DNA from: Saccharothrix ecbatanensis
Lineage (GTDB): Bacteria > Actinomycetota > Actinomycetes > Mycobacteriales > Pseudonocardiaceae
Direction: 5' to 3'
DNA length: 64,000 nt
NCBI RefSeq assembly: GCF_014205015.1
Contig: NZ_JACHMO010000001.1
Coordinates: 3,720,001 to 3,784,000 of the forward strand
Shown: one piece after another, positions 45,338-54,980 of the stretch
Numbering within the stretch: position 1 is the first letter of the stretch
Layout: each line of letters begins with the position of its first letter
Made by a program: the position numbers and the translations under genes
The notes under the pieces: model-generated
Seen by the model: only the letters and a program-made list of their open reading frames with translations
What the model was told of the DNA's origin: nothing
Database searches by the model: none

Positions 45338-47623
45338 ATGGCCAAGCGCGCCCAGCGGTTCGGTAACCTGCCTGCCGAGGCGCCGAGTTTCGTCGGCCGC
45401 CGTGACGAGTTGGCCGAGGTCAGGAGGAAGCTGACCGCCGCGCGTCTGGTCAGCCTGGTCGGTCCGGGTGGTGTGGGCAAGACCCGCCTGGCGGTCCGTA
45501 TCGCCACCGATCTCGGGCGAGGATTCCCCGGGGGCGCCTGGCTGGTGGAGCTGGCCAACGTGCGTGACCCGGCGCTGGTCACCAATGCGGTGATGGCAGC
45601 GCTCGACCTGCGTGACCAGGCCGCGACCGAGCCGGTGAATCTGCTGCGGTCGTACCTGCGGGACAAGGAACTGTTGCTGGTGCTCGACAACTGCGAGCAT
45701 CTGCTCGACGCGACAGCGCGGATGGTCGATGACGTGCTCCGAGCGGCGCCCGGCGTACGCGTGGTCGCGACCAGCCGGGAACCGCTGTCCGTGGCGGGTG
45801 AGCACGTGCTGCCGGTGCCGCCGCTGGATCTCCCGTCGCCACACGCCGAATCGCTCGCCCGGACGAGCTTGAACGACGCGGTCCGGCTGTTCGTCGAGCG
45901 GGCTGCCGAGGCGACGGGTCGCTTCGAGCTGACCGAGGCGAACCGGGCCGCCGTGGTCGACGTGTGCCGGCGGCTGGACGGGCTGCCGCTGGCCATCGAA
46001 CTGGCGGCGGTGCGGACCCGTGCGCTGAGCCCGGACCAGATCCGGGACCGGTTGAGCGACCGGTTCGAGCTGCTCACCGGCGGCAACCGGGCGGCGCTCC
46101 CGCGCCACCAGACGCTGCACACCGCGATCGATTGGAGCTACAACCTGCTCACGCCGGCCGAGCAGACGTTGTTGATGCGGCTGTGCGTGTTCGCCGGCCG
46201 ATACACGGTCGACGACGTGGAGGCCGTCTGCTGCTCCGACGACCTGCCGGCGGCGCGAGCGCTGGACCTGCTGTCGGCGTTGCTCGACAAGTCGTTGCTG
46301 GTCAAGGAGGACGCCGCCGGGCTTGCCTGCTACCGGCTGCCCGAAACGATGCGGGAGTACGCGCGGCGCAAGCTGCGCGAGTCCGGCGACGCGGACGCCG
46401 TGGAGCTGCGCTGCGCCGACTACTACCTGTCCCGGTGTCGGCAGCTCGCCGCGACCGGTCGGTACCGGCTGCTGCCGTCGCTGGCGTGGGTGGACCTGGA
46501 GATCGACAACATCCGGGCCGTCTTGCGAACGAGCATCGACCGCGACGACCTCCGCCGCGCGGTCGGCGTGGCGACGGACCTGATCTGGTACTGGATCACC
46601 CGGGCGACCACCGAGGGCGTGCGCTGGCTCGACGAGTTGCTGGCCAGGCCGGTCGCCGATCCCTGGACGTATTTCGCGCGGGGCTTCCTGGGCGTGGTCC
46701 AGAACGATCCGAACGCGGCGACACGCGCGCTCGATCGTGGCGTGACCGCTGCCCGCGTGGCCGGACTGCCGGACGCGCTGTCGCAAACCCTTGCCATGGC
46801 GTCGATCGCGGCGACCGGGCGTGGCGACCGGGCGTCCGCACAACGACTTCTCGATGAGTCCCGGACCGTCGCCGGCACGCTGGACGATTTGGGTGCCACC
46901 CTCATGACGTATCAGGCTCAGGCACTGAAAAGCCTCGCCGATGGCGACTTCGCCGCGGCCACGGCAGCGGCCGCCGAAGGCGTCCGGCTCAGCCGCGAGG
47001 CAGGCGACCTCTACAGCCTCGGCATGATGTTGATGAACCAGGGCTACGCGGCGCTCCGGTCGGGTGCCCTGCGGGATGCCGAGGTGTGGCTCGCCGAAGG
47101 GTTGCGGATCGCCCACCAGATCGACGACCGGGTGGCGCAGTGCTACCTCCTCGGTGCGCTCGGGTGCTGCGCCGCAGCCGAACGCAGGCCGCAGCCGGCC
47201 GCGGAACTTCTCGGTGCGATGGAGAACCTGCGTGCCGAGATCGGGGCCACTGTCCTCCCGAGCATGGCGCCGGCGCTGGCCCAGGCCACCCGGTCAGCCA
47301 CCGCAGCGCTCGGTGCGGCGGCGTTCGACTCGGCCTACCAGACCGGCCGGCAACTGAGCCGGGACGCTGCGGTACGGCTCGCGCTGCGCGCGCCCGCTGC
47401 CACAGCACCAGTGGCCGAATCGAGCTCTGGCATCCTCAGCCGACGTGAACTCGATGTCGCGCGGCTTGTGCCCGAAGGTCTGAGCAACAAGGAGATCGGC
47501 GCCCGGCTGTTCATCTCCGAGCGCACGGTCGAGAGTCATGTCCGCAACATCCTGACCAAGCTCGGCTTCACCTCGCGAACCCAGGTCGCCATCTGGATGG
47601 CGGCGCAGAGCGCGCTGGGGTGA
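45338..47623 (+). CDS. LuxR-family transcriptional regulator with AAA/NB-ARC-like ATPase and TPR region
   Basis: 761 residues. Residues 15-300: F-V-G-R-R-D-E-L, Walker A G-P-G-G-V-G-K-T-R near 44, Walker B L-L-L-V-L-D-N-C-E-H near 112, then G-L-P-L-A-I-E-L-A-A and the winged-helix linker. Residues 430-680 are helical, TPR-like. A LuxR HTH ends the protein (L-S-R-R-E-L-D-V-A-R-L, T-V-E-S-H-V-R-N-I-L-T-K-L-G). Family knowledge: ATP- and ligand-dependent activators, often of secondary metabolism. ATG 45338 lies exactly 6 nt after TACCTT (45326-45331), so the mRNA is probably leaderless. Divergent from the membrane gene; targets unknown. Confidence 0.92.
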   Translation: MAKRAQRFGNLPAEAPSFVGRRDELAEVRRKLTAARLVSLVGPGGVGKTRLAVRIATDLGRGFPGGAWLVELANVRDPALVTNAVMAALDLRDQAATEPVNLLRSYLRDKELLLVLDNCEHLLDATARMVDDVLRAAPGVRVVATSREPLSVAGEHVLPVPPLDLPSPHAESLARTSLNDAVRLFVERAAEATGRFELTEANRAAVVDVCRRLDGLPLAIELAAVRTRALSPDQIRDRLSDRFELLTGGNRAALPRHQTLHTAIDWSYNLLTPAEQTLLMRLCVFAGRYTVDDVEAVCCSDDLPAARALDLLSALLDKSLLVKEDAAGLACYRLPETMREYARRKLRESGDADAVELRCADYYLSRCRQLAATGRYRLLPSLAWVDLEIDNIRAVLRTSIDRDDLRRAVGVATDLIWYWITRATTEGVRWLDELLARPVADPWTYFARGFLGVVQNDPNAATRALDRGVTAARVAGLPDALSQTLAMASIAATGRGDRASAQRLLDESRTVAGTLDDLGATLMTYQAQALKSLADGDFAAATAAAAEGVRLSREAGDLYSLGMMLMNQGYAALRSGALRDAEVWLAEGLRIAHQIDDRVAQCYLLGALGCCAAAERRPQPAAELLGAMENLRAEIGATVLPSMAPALAQATRSATAALGAAAFDSAYQTGRQLSRDAAVRLALRAPAATAPVAESSSGILSRRELDVARLVPEGLSNKEIGARLFISERTVESHVRNILTKLGFTSRTQVAIWMAAQSALG

Positions 47624-47733
47624 CCGCTCGCAGGCCGCGGCTGTGCATCCCCGGGCGACCGCGACGCTGTGCGCGTCGACCTGTCCGCTCGCAGGCCGGC
47701 GCCTTGCCTGTGGGACTCTGACGCCCAAATCGG

Positions 47734-47868
47734 CTATGCGGTGAGGTGGAGTCTGGCGAGGTGGCTGGTGCTCCGCTGTCTGGGTGATGAGCCGTTCCAC
47801 CATGCGTCCAGGCGGATCAGGTTGAGGGCGGTGGCGGCGAAGGGCTGGCGCTGCCCCAGGGTCGGCCC
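47734..47868 (-). pseudogene. C-terminal remnant of a DDE transposase
   Basis: The minus strand reads F-A-A-T-A-L-N-L-I-R-L-D-A-W-W-N-G, then S-H-L-A-R-L, the C-terminal block of a common actinobacterial IS1182/IS1380-like transposase. The preceding residues are scrambled by a small internal repeat (a motif Q-R-Q-P-F occurs twice). Confidence 0.45.
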
Positions 47869-48375
47869 GTAGACCTGGCCACCCTTGGCGTTGCGATCCT
47901 CGCCAGCCCCGAAGGGCTGGCGCTGCGCCGGTGTCTTCCAACGTGGCTGCCACGTGTTCTCCCCGTTGCGATCCTCGGTGACCTGGAAGTAACCCTCGAT
48001 GTGGCTGGGCTGCGTCCTTCGCCGCGTCAACCCATTCGCTACTCCCTGTATGCATTTGGTGCGTATCGGTAAACAGAGTCAGGCCTCTTTTTGAGTCAAG
48101 TCGGGTCAACCCAGTCGAGTGATGTCCCGTCCGTGCGCACACGAAGGGGCCCTTCTTCTTCCCTATGGAAGATGAAGGAGTGCGGAGCGGGCGGAAGGAG
48201 TGCGGACTGGGCGGGCCGTCGCAGCGTGTTGCCCGAATGGCGGACGATGCCTACGGGTACCGCTGTCGCCAACTGCTCTCTGCGGGTGAATCCAGCATGA
48301 GGCGCCGTCACCACGGTGGTGGTGCCGCGTCACCTCGACACACATCACCTCTCCGACGCCGAGGACCGACCGCAC
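47869..48375. other. Stretch without a supported gene
   Basis: About 500 bp. A 20-bp unit occurs twice in tandem with two mismatches (48174-48193 and 48194-48213, both starting gaaggagtgcgga). No reading frame of interest. Confidence 0.4.
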
Positions 48376-48963
48376 ATGACCGTGTCCACCCCTTCACGCC
48401 CCGCGACGCTGGCCGAGTGGATCGCCGCCACCGTCCCACCGGGCATTCCCGCCCTGGATGCCGCCCCGACTGGGGTGTTGAAGTTCCTGTTCTACGGTCG
48501 GGCCTCCACCGCCGAGCACCAGGATCCGCGCACCTCCAGGGCGTGGCAGTTCGACGTCGCCCACGGCTCGTCGACGGGCACGGCACGATCGTCGGCGAGT
48601 ACTTCGAGACCGCCTGCTCCCGCCAGGTGCCCTGGCCCCAACGTCCCCAGGCAGCGGCCTTGCTCCGCGCCATCGCCCCAACTCGACACCCTGCGTGTCG
48701 TGCTCGAACAGCACGGTGTGCAGTTGTGGCTGCCGGAGGCTGGTGGTGTCGTGCGGTTCGGCAGTTCTCTGCACGAGGCGCTGCTGACCGTCCTCGCGGC
48801 CCGCTCGCAGGGGCCGAGATCGTGCGATCCCGACATCGGGTCACGATTGCCATGCGCACGCAGACTGTCGAGCAGGGCCGTTACCTCGGTGGCCGGCCAC
48901 CGTACGGCTACCGACTCGTCGACGCCGGAGCACACCCCAACCGCGCCCTCGCACGCCGGGCCC
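48376..48963 (+). pseudogene. 5' part of a large serine recombinase gene with frameshifts and an internal deletion
   Basis: From ATG 48376: T-L-A-E-W-I-A-A-T-V-P-P-G-I-P-A-L-D, then F-L-F-Y-G-R-A-S-T-A-E-H-Q-D-P-R-T with the catalytic Ser of the resolvase domain. After D-V-A the match switches frame (R-L-V-D-G-H-G-T-I-V-G-E-Y-F-E), loses about 25 residues (compare the intact copy), returns to the first frame for L-E-Q-H-G-V-Q-L-W-L-P-E-A and shifts again for T-V-E-Q-G-R-Y-L-G-G-R-P-P-Y-G. It ends near 48963; the zinc-ribbon half is missing. Confidence 0.8.
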
Positions 48964-49191
48964 GGTCGACGGGGAGGACGACCGGTGGCAGCTCGGGGGC
49001 GGGCGGCAGGACCACCACGGGGCCGATCCGCAGCTGGGCCGTGGTCTCGCCGCCGAACAGGTGATCCGCACGAACGCGGACGCCTGCGGCCCAACCAACG
49101 CCGGACCGATCCCACAAGGCCGGTGCCAGTGCCCATAAGTCGGGTGCCGCCCGAGGTGGCTGCGTGGTAGCGGCCCGGATAGGAGCGAGGA

Positions 49192-49371
49192 CGGGTCGAC
49201 CTGCACGATCTGGCCCTCGGAGCGTTACAGCTCAAAGGCGCTGACCTTCGTGGAACCGATTTCCACAGCGCCTACCTCTCAGATTCCGATCTTGTAGAGG
49301 CTCGCCTCGAAGAGGCGGAACTGGGGTCGACGCTCCTGTATCGCGCGTTGCTGGAAGGGGCACACCGGTAG
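49192..49371 (+). pseudogene. Pentapeptide-repeat protein 3' remnant
   Basis: Read to the TAG at 49369: A-L-Q-L-K-G-A-D-L-R-G-T-D-F-H-S-A-Y-L, then D-L-V-E-A-R-L-E-E-A-E-L, with the A-(D/N)-L-x-x periodicity of pentapeptide repeats. The frame is closed upstream by a stop at 49180 and has no start codon in between, so the 5' part is lost. Confidence 0.5.
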
Positions 49372-49700
49372 CCGCACGTTGGTCTCCCGGTGAGTGGCCA
49401 CACCACATGATCGCGTGTCCAGGGCAAGACGACGCGCTGGGTCCGTCGTGCGGGCCGTACCCGAGTCGGCCCATCTGCCTCCGACAACAACGACACCGAC
49501 CACACCTCGGTCAGCCTCGCCCGGTGTTCGCCGTCGTCGTCGCGAGGACCAGCTCCAATCCCGCGGACGCCAGCGGGCGCGTCCTGGTAGCACACCCGAC
49601 TCCGGTCCGCGTCGCCTTTCCAGGCCCTGACAGTTACCGACCGCAGCGACCTGAAGCCGATCCTGGTGGGAATGGTGGACAAGGGCGGGATCATCATGAG

Positions 49701-52412
49701 ATGAGTTCGGATGGTGCGGCACGGCCGCGTAGGGTCTCGCCGCCTGTGGTGGTGCCGGGACCGTTGGCGGAGCTGAAGGGTGCCCTGTACGGGCTGTACT
49801 TATCAGCGTTCCCGATCACGCTGGACCGCATCCGGGCGCGAATCGGGGAGTTGGCGGAAGGCGAGGAGGTCTCGGATCCGACGGCGACCGAAATGTCGGT
49901 GGAGACCATCCGCTCCATTCTGAGTGATCCGGTCGTTCCCGCTGATGTACGGAAGGTGACTGCGGTGGCCGCCGCTCTGCTGCACGCGCATCCGGTGCCG
50001 GAGGTGGTGCCGGTGGTGCGAGGGCATCCGGAGATCGAGCGGATGCGCCGTCTGTGGGAAACCGCCGCCATCCATCGTCCGCCCGGTCGGGTGATCACCG
50101 AGGTAGGTGCGGGTGAGCTGGAAGTTCACCGGGCGCTTCCGGCGGCCGGTGAGAATCCGGACGCGCTGCCCCATTACATCGCACGGCCCCACGATCGCGA
50201 GCTTGACGACCTGGTCGAGGCGGCCCTGGGTGTACCGGCGCGGTCGGGGATCGTGGTGCTGGTCAGCGACTCGTCCTCGGGTAAGACCCGGGCTCTGTTC
50301 GAGGCCCTGCACCGTCCTGTTCCGCGTACCGGCCGGCCTGGTGGCATCTCGGGGCGGCGGGACACCGAGCGCAGCCTTGCCAAGACGGGGTGGCGGGTGT
50401 GGCCGCCATTGACCCCACAGCTCCCGCGCCGGTTCCTCGACGAACTGGCCCAAGTGGAGCCGGGCACAGTGGTATGGCTCAACGAAGCCCAGCGGTACCT
50501 GATCGAACCGGACCGGGACACCGCCCAGGCCATCGCCGCCGGACTGCGTACCCTGCTGACGGACCCGGCGCAGACCCCGGTGCTGGTGCTCGGCACGCTG
50601 TGGCCGTCCTACCTCGACCAGATCATGCGCCGCCCGGCAGCAGGCCAGGCCGACCTGTTCGCCGACGCCCGTGCGCTGCTGACCGGACACACGATCCGGG
50701 TTCCCGAGGCATTCACCAGCCAGGAGTTGGACGCCGCGCGTGCCAGCGAAGACCCGCGGCTGCGAAACGCAGCCCAAGCCGCAGACATCGACACGATCAC
50801 CTTGTCGACGCGATCCGGCGCCGCAGGACGGCAGCGCGTGCCGGTGACGCAGTTCCTGGCCGGTGTACCTGGGTTGCTGGACTACTACGCCACCGCCTCC
50901 ACCACGGCGTTGGCGGTGCTGAGCGCGGCGATGGACGCCCGGCGCCTGGGCCACAGCGAGTGGCTGCCACTGGACCTGCTCCATCACGCCGCACCCGACT
51001 ATCTCGACCCCTACGAGCAACAGCGGCATCTTGCCGATCAGGACTGGTTCACCACCGCCCTGGACGAGCTCACCGCACCTCGCATCGCCGCAGCGCGTGC
51101 GCTACACCGGCCACCGGTGACTCCCGGACAGCCGATCGTCGACCATGTTCGTCTGGAGGACTACCTCGACCAGCACGGTCGACGCACCCGCGACGACCTG
51201 TGCCCGCCACAGGGCTTCTGGGACGCTGTCCACCAACACGCCGCCACTGCCGAGGACCATGCCCGACTCGCAAAGACAGCCCATGTGCGGCACCGTCTGC
51301 ACATCGCCGACATGCTCTGGCGTCGAGCCGCGGACAGAGACAGGACCACGGCGCTGATCCTCGCGGCAGACGCACGTGAACGGGCCGGAGACCGTGCTGG
51401 CGCCGAGAGACATTTCCGCCACGCTGCCGCCGCAGGTGACGCCTACGCGTTGACGCGATTGGCCCGAATACGGGAACAGGCAGGCGACCACGCCGGGGCC
51501 GAAGTGCTGCTCCGTCGTGCCGTTGATGCGGGCCATCCACCGGCTCGGGTCGAGTTGGCGCAGATGCGCGTTCAGGCTGGTGATCGTGCCGAGGCCGAGC
51601 AACTGCTTCGCGCCGGCGCCGACAGCGGCCACTACTGGGCGATGTCCGAATTGGGGGCGATGCTCATTCAGGCTGGTGATCGTGCCGAGGCCGAGCAACT
51701 GCTTCGTACTGTCGCCGACACCGGCAACGGCTGGGCGATGATGGAGTTGGCGGACATGTGTATTCAGGCCGGTGATCGCACTGAGGCCGAGCGGCTTCTC
51801 CATCGCGCGGCCGACGCGGATCACCCGATGGCCCTGCCCCGACTGGTCGAGATGCGACTCGAAGCCGGTGACCGAGCAGGGGCCGAGGAACTCCTTCGCC
51901 AGGCCGCCGACACAGGCACCCCCTACGCGTTGACGCACCTGGCGAGACTCCGTGGGCAGATCGGCGGTCGTGCCGAAGCGGAGGCCGTCTACCTGCGCGC
52001 CGCTGACAGTGGTGACGTCCACGCCCTGGTCCTGCTGGCCGGGACGCGGGAGCAGACCGGTGACCGGGCCGAAGCCGAGCTGCTACTTCGTCGTGCTGCC
52101 GATGCCGGCCATCCGGGAGCGCCCTCACTGCTGGCGGAGATGCGCGTCCAGGCCGGTGATCGTGCCGGAGCCGAGGAGCTTCTGCTTCAGGCTGGCGACA
52201 AGGGTTATTACCAGGCGTTGATCCAGCTGGCCGAGATGCGCGAACAGGACGGGGACCGCATCGCTGCCATGGAACTTCTTCGTCGCGTCGCGGACAGCGG
52301 CAACGCTTACGGCGTGATCGACTTCGCGGAGAGGAACAGCGGACACGAGACATGGGATCGGCTCGTGCGGTTCGGGCTGGAACCGGACGGCTCGGTATCG
52401 GCACCTTGGTGA
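49701..52412 (+). CDS. STAND-like P-loop ATPase with N-terminal HTH-like region and ten 32-residue helical repeats
   Basis: 903 residues; ATG 49701 is the first start without an immediate stop and has GGGCGGGA upstream. Residues 12-90 (L-A-E-L-K-G-A-L-Y-G-L-Y, T-I-R-S-I-L-S) match the small helical leader seen at the start of many actinobacterial STAND proteins, probably an HTH. P-loop V-L-V-S-D-S-S-S-G-K-T-R near 190; V-V-W-L-N-E-A-Q-R-Y-L takes the Walker-B position. Residues 560-880 are ten repeats of the form A-G-D-R-A-x-A-E-x-L-L-R-x-A-A-D-x-G, TPR/Sel1-like. Family knowledge: repeats sense, ATPase oligomerises. No effector domain is attached, so a partner is expected. A hairpin follows the gene. 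Confidence 0.88.
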   Translation: MSSDGAARPRRVSPPVVVPGPLAELKGALYGLYLSAFPITLDRIRARIGELAEGEEVSDPTATEMSVETIRSILSDPVVPADVRKVTAVAAALLHAHPVPEVVPVVRGHPEIERMRRLWETAAIHRPPGRVITEVGAGELEVHRALPAAGENPDALPHYIARPHDRELDDLVEAALGVPARSGIVVLVSDSSSGKTRALFEALHRPVPRTGRPGGISGRRDTERSLAKTGWRVWPPLTPQLPRRFLDELAQVEPGTVVWLNEAQRYLIEPDRDTAQAIAAGLRTLLTDPAQTPVLVLGTLWPSYLDQIMRRPAAGQADLFADARALLTGHTIRVPEAFTSQELDAARASEDPRLRNAAQAADIDTITLSTRSGAAGRQRVPVTQFLAGVPGLLDYYATASTTALAVLSAAMDARRLGHSEWLPLDLLHHAAPDYLDPYEQQRHLADQDWFTTALDELTAPRIAAARALHRPPVTPGQPIVDHVRLEDYLDQHGRRTRDDLCPPQGFWDAVHQHAATAEDHARLAKTAHVRHRLHIADMLWRRAADRDRTTALILAADARERAGDRAGAERHFRHAAAAGDAYALTRLARIREQAGDHAGAEVLLRRAVDAGHPPARVELAQMRVQAGDRAEAEQLLRAGADSGHYWAMSELGAMLIQAGDRAEAEQLLRTVADTGNGWAMMELADMCIQAGDRTEAERLLHRAADADHPMALPRLVEMRLEAGDRAGAEELLRQAADTGTPYALTHLARLRGQIGGRAEAEAVYLRAADSGDVHALVLLAGTREQTGDRAEAELLLRRAADAGHPGAPSLLAEMRVQAGDRAGAEELLLQAGDKGYYQALIQLAEMREQDGDRIAAMELLRRVADSGNAYGVIDFAERNSGHETWDRLVRFGLEPDGSVSAPW
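51378..52337 (+). repeat. Ten tandem 96-bp coding repeats
   Basis: Each unit encodes 32 residues starting E/V/I-Q-A-G-D. At DNA level two units share a stretch of about 40 identical bases (from 51571 and from 51667, exactly 96 bp apart), which points to recent unit duplication; the other units have diverged. Confidence 0.85.
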
Positions 52413-52449
52413 GGACCACGCAGCGCACGCTGTTCCGATGCCTGCCGGA

Positions 52450-52478
52450 TGTCGCCTGCCCTTGGCGGACAGGCGACA
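52450..52478 (+). terminator. Hairpin after the STAND gene
   Basis: TGTCGCCTG and its exact complement with an 11-nt loop, 37 bases after the stop codon. Moderate stem length. Confidence 0.5.
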
Positions 52479-52565
52479 CCCAGCGTCGCATCTCTCGGCG
52501 CCCGAGGTGTCGAGCAGAGCCCGGTCCGGCCCGCCGGGGCGAAAAACATCCTGATCGGTGACGGG

Positions 52566-52697
52566 TCAGAGCAGTTCGAGGAGTCGGTCGAGCAACGAGC
52601 GGGCGGCTCCGGCGCAGGCACCGCGCACTGCTGCGGCGATCAGAACGAGCCGGGTCCAGCGGCCGCGGCGCGGACGGGGTGCGGGGGTGGCGGACAT
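52566..52697 (-). CDS. 43-residue basic, amphipathic small protein
   Basis: ATG 52697 is preceded by GGGAGA. Starts M-S-A-T-P-A-P-R-P-R-R-G-R-W, followed by an Ala/Leu-rich helix (L-V-L-I-A-A-A-V-R-G-A) and S-L-L-D-R-L-L-E-L-L. Too short for the usual gene callers; the codons and ribosome-binding site support it. It may be membrane-active. It converges with the STAND gene. Confidence 0.5.
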   Translation of the reverse strand: MSATPAPRPRRGRWTRLVLIAAAVRGACAGAARSLLDRLLELL

Positions 52698-53159
52698 GGT
52701 GGTCTCCCGGTGTGGTGGACGAACGGGGGTGAGCCGGCTCATGTCCACCGTGCAGGAAGTGAGATCAGGCAAGGACGAGTCCGGACGAGCCGGACCGGGC
52801 GTTGCTCGAGCGTGAGGGTGTCGGGCCTGGTCGGCAGATGTGGCGGGGTCGGCGAGTTGGGGTGGTTGTCGGATGAGTCCGGATGGCGGGATGGACAGCC
52901 AACGGCTGGTGGACACCTAGGCCCCTGATGCCACGGAGTCCAAACGGTGTCCTCATCGGCCATTCCTGAAAGTCGAGATGGAATGGACGGACTTCCCCCC
53001 GGGGATGCGGACTCGTCCGCTAGGTAGACGAAGTGGTCCCGCCCTTGCGATCGTCATCGACTCGACTTTGTTCCGGCAGGGCATCCTCTGTCGGGTCCCG
53101 CCGTGGACAGTGACGGTGAACACGGGTAGTGGGACGGGCACGTATCGCCTGAGTGAACC
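52698..53159. other. Intergenic, no gene seen
   Basis: About 460 bp between the small protein gene and the IS remnant. I see no convincing start, domain or hairpin. Confidence 0.4.
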
Positions 53160-53985
<826 letters not shown>

Positions 53986-54061
53986 CCGCACCTCCCAATG
54001 GCGTGGACGAGACCGTACCGGCGCAATCTCCAGACCTCACCGCCTCACCCTGGCCCTGGCG

Positions 54062-54067
54062 TACGTT
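54062..54067 (+). promoter_or_regulatory. Leaderless -10 box (TACGTT)
   Basis: TACGTT ends exactly 6 nt before ATG 54074, so transcription should begin at the start codon. The same TANNNT-N6-start spacing is seen at 11712, 45326 and 56835 (minus). Confidence 0.45.
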
Positions 54068-54073
54068 CTGCTT

Positions 54074-54640
54074 ATGTCTGCGGTCTTGGAGTGGGTCAAG
54101 GCGGTCGGCCTCGGCTCGATCATCGGCGTCATCGTCGGCGCACGGCTCACCCGCCGGTCGCAGGACCACCAGTTCCAACGTCAAGCGGTCGCGCAACGGG
54201 TCGATCGAGCACGAACGGTCTACCAGGATGCGAAGGTCCTCGGGCACCGCCTAAGCAGCACGCTCACTGCCCCACGAGGAGGAGAGTCGGAACTGCCGAC
54301 CCGGGAGAAAGCCGACCAGGCCCGAGAGCTGCATCGCGAGTTGTTCGAGGCGACCGTGAGACTTAGCAGCGAAGGTGCCATTGCGATCGCCCACCAGTAC
54401 TCCCGCGCGATGAGTCAGAGCCAGTGGCTCTGCGCGATGATCAACGGTGAGATGGAAGTACGCCCTCCGCTAGGTCTCGACGACTACTGGAAGACCTGGC
54501 ACAACTTCGCCCTGGAGCTGGACGCCGCCGACATGCTGTGGGAGAGGTGGCAGGATGAGCAGTTGTCGCCCAGCAGTAGGGGCATGTGGCCCTTCCGTCG
54601 CAAGCAAGCGACGCAGACCACGCAGGCGATCATCCCGTAG
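54074..54640 (+). CDS. Single-pass membrane protein of unknown function
   Basis: 188 residues. One N-terminal helix (V-G-L-G-S-I-I-G-V-I-V-G-A) followed by a basic stop-transfer and a helical cytoplasmic domain rich in charged residues (Q-R-V-D-R-A-R-T-V-Y-Q-D-A, A-D-Q-A-R-E-L-H-R-E-L-F-E-A). Ends in a Pro/basic tail. Family not recognised; such proteins often accompany defence or stress genes in actinobacteria, which is only suggestive. Likely leaderless (see 54062). It converges with the DUF6236 operon. Confidence 0.65.
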   Translation: MSAVLEWVKAVGLGSIIGVIVGARLTRRSQDHQFQRQAVAQRVDRARTVYQDAKVLGHRLSSTLTAPRGGESELPTREKADQARELHRELFEATVRLSSEGAIAIAHQYSRAMSQSQWLCAMINGEMEVRPPLGLDDYWKTWHNFALELDAADMLWERWQDEQLSPSSRGMWPFRRKQATQTTQAIIP

Positions 54641-54710
54641 TTCGCCTACAGCCCCGGGCGAACGTTAGGACAGCACCCTGCTTCCGCGCCGCTCGACATG
54701 CGCAGACGTC

Positions 54711-54971
54711 TCAGGTGAACTGACCCAGCTTCGGTAGGGACTGAACCTGGTCGTTCAGGCCGTCGTACAGGGCGCTCAGGTCTGCGGGGTCGACGTCGAG
54801 CGCCGCCGCCGCGGAGTCGGCACCGCCGGTCGATATGAGGAACGGCGCTCAGAACACCGGATCGCCGACCAGATCGGTTCGATCCACCAGGATGTCGTCC
54901 GGAACAACGGGTGTGATCCGGTCCACGTAACCGGAATCCGCAGCACCGCAGTATTCCACGAGCTTTCCCAC
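54711..54971 (-). pseudogene. Small gene downstream of DUF6236, interrupted by an in-frame TGA
   Basis: GTG 54971, nine bases after the DUF6236 stop and preceded by AGGGCGAG, encodes V-G-K-L-V-E-Y-C-G-A-A-D-S-G-Y and D-I-L-V-D-R-T-D-L-V-G-D-P-V-F, then TGA (54849-54851). The same frame continues A-P-F-L-I-S-T-G-G-A-D-S-A-A-A-A-L and Y-D-G-L-N-D-Q-V-Q-S-L to a second TGA at 54711. Both halves look coding, so a Trp codon (TGG) probably became TGA. The intact product would have about 86 residues; it was likely the partner of the DUF6236 protein. Confidence 0.5.
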
Positions 54972-54980
54972 GCGCTCGCC

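Noticed and set aside
54849..54851. TGA as selenocysteine codon
   Set aside because: No selenoprotein family or SECIS-like hairpin seen; a nonsense mutation of a Trp codon is simpler.
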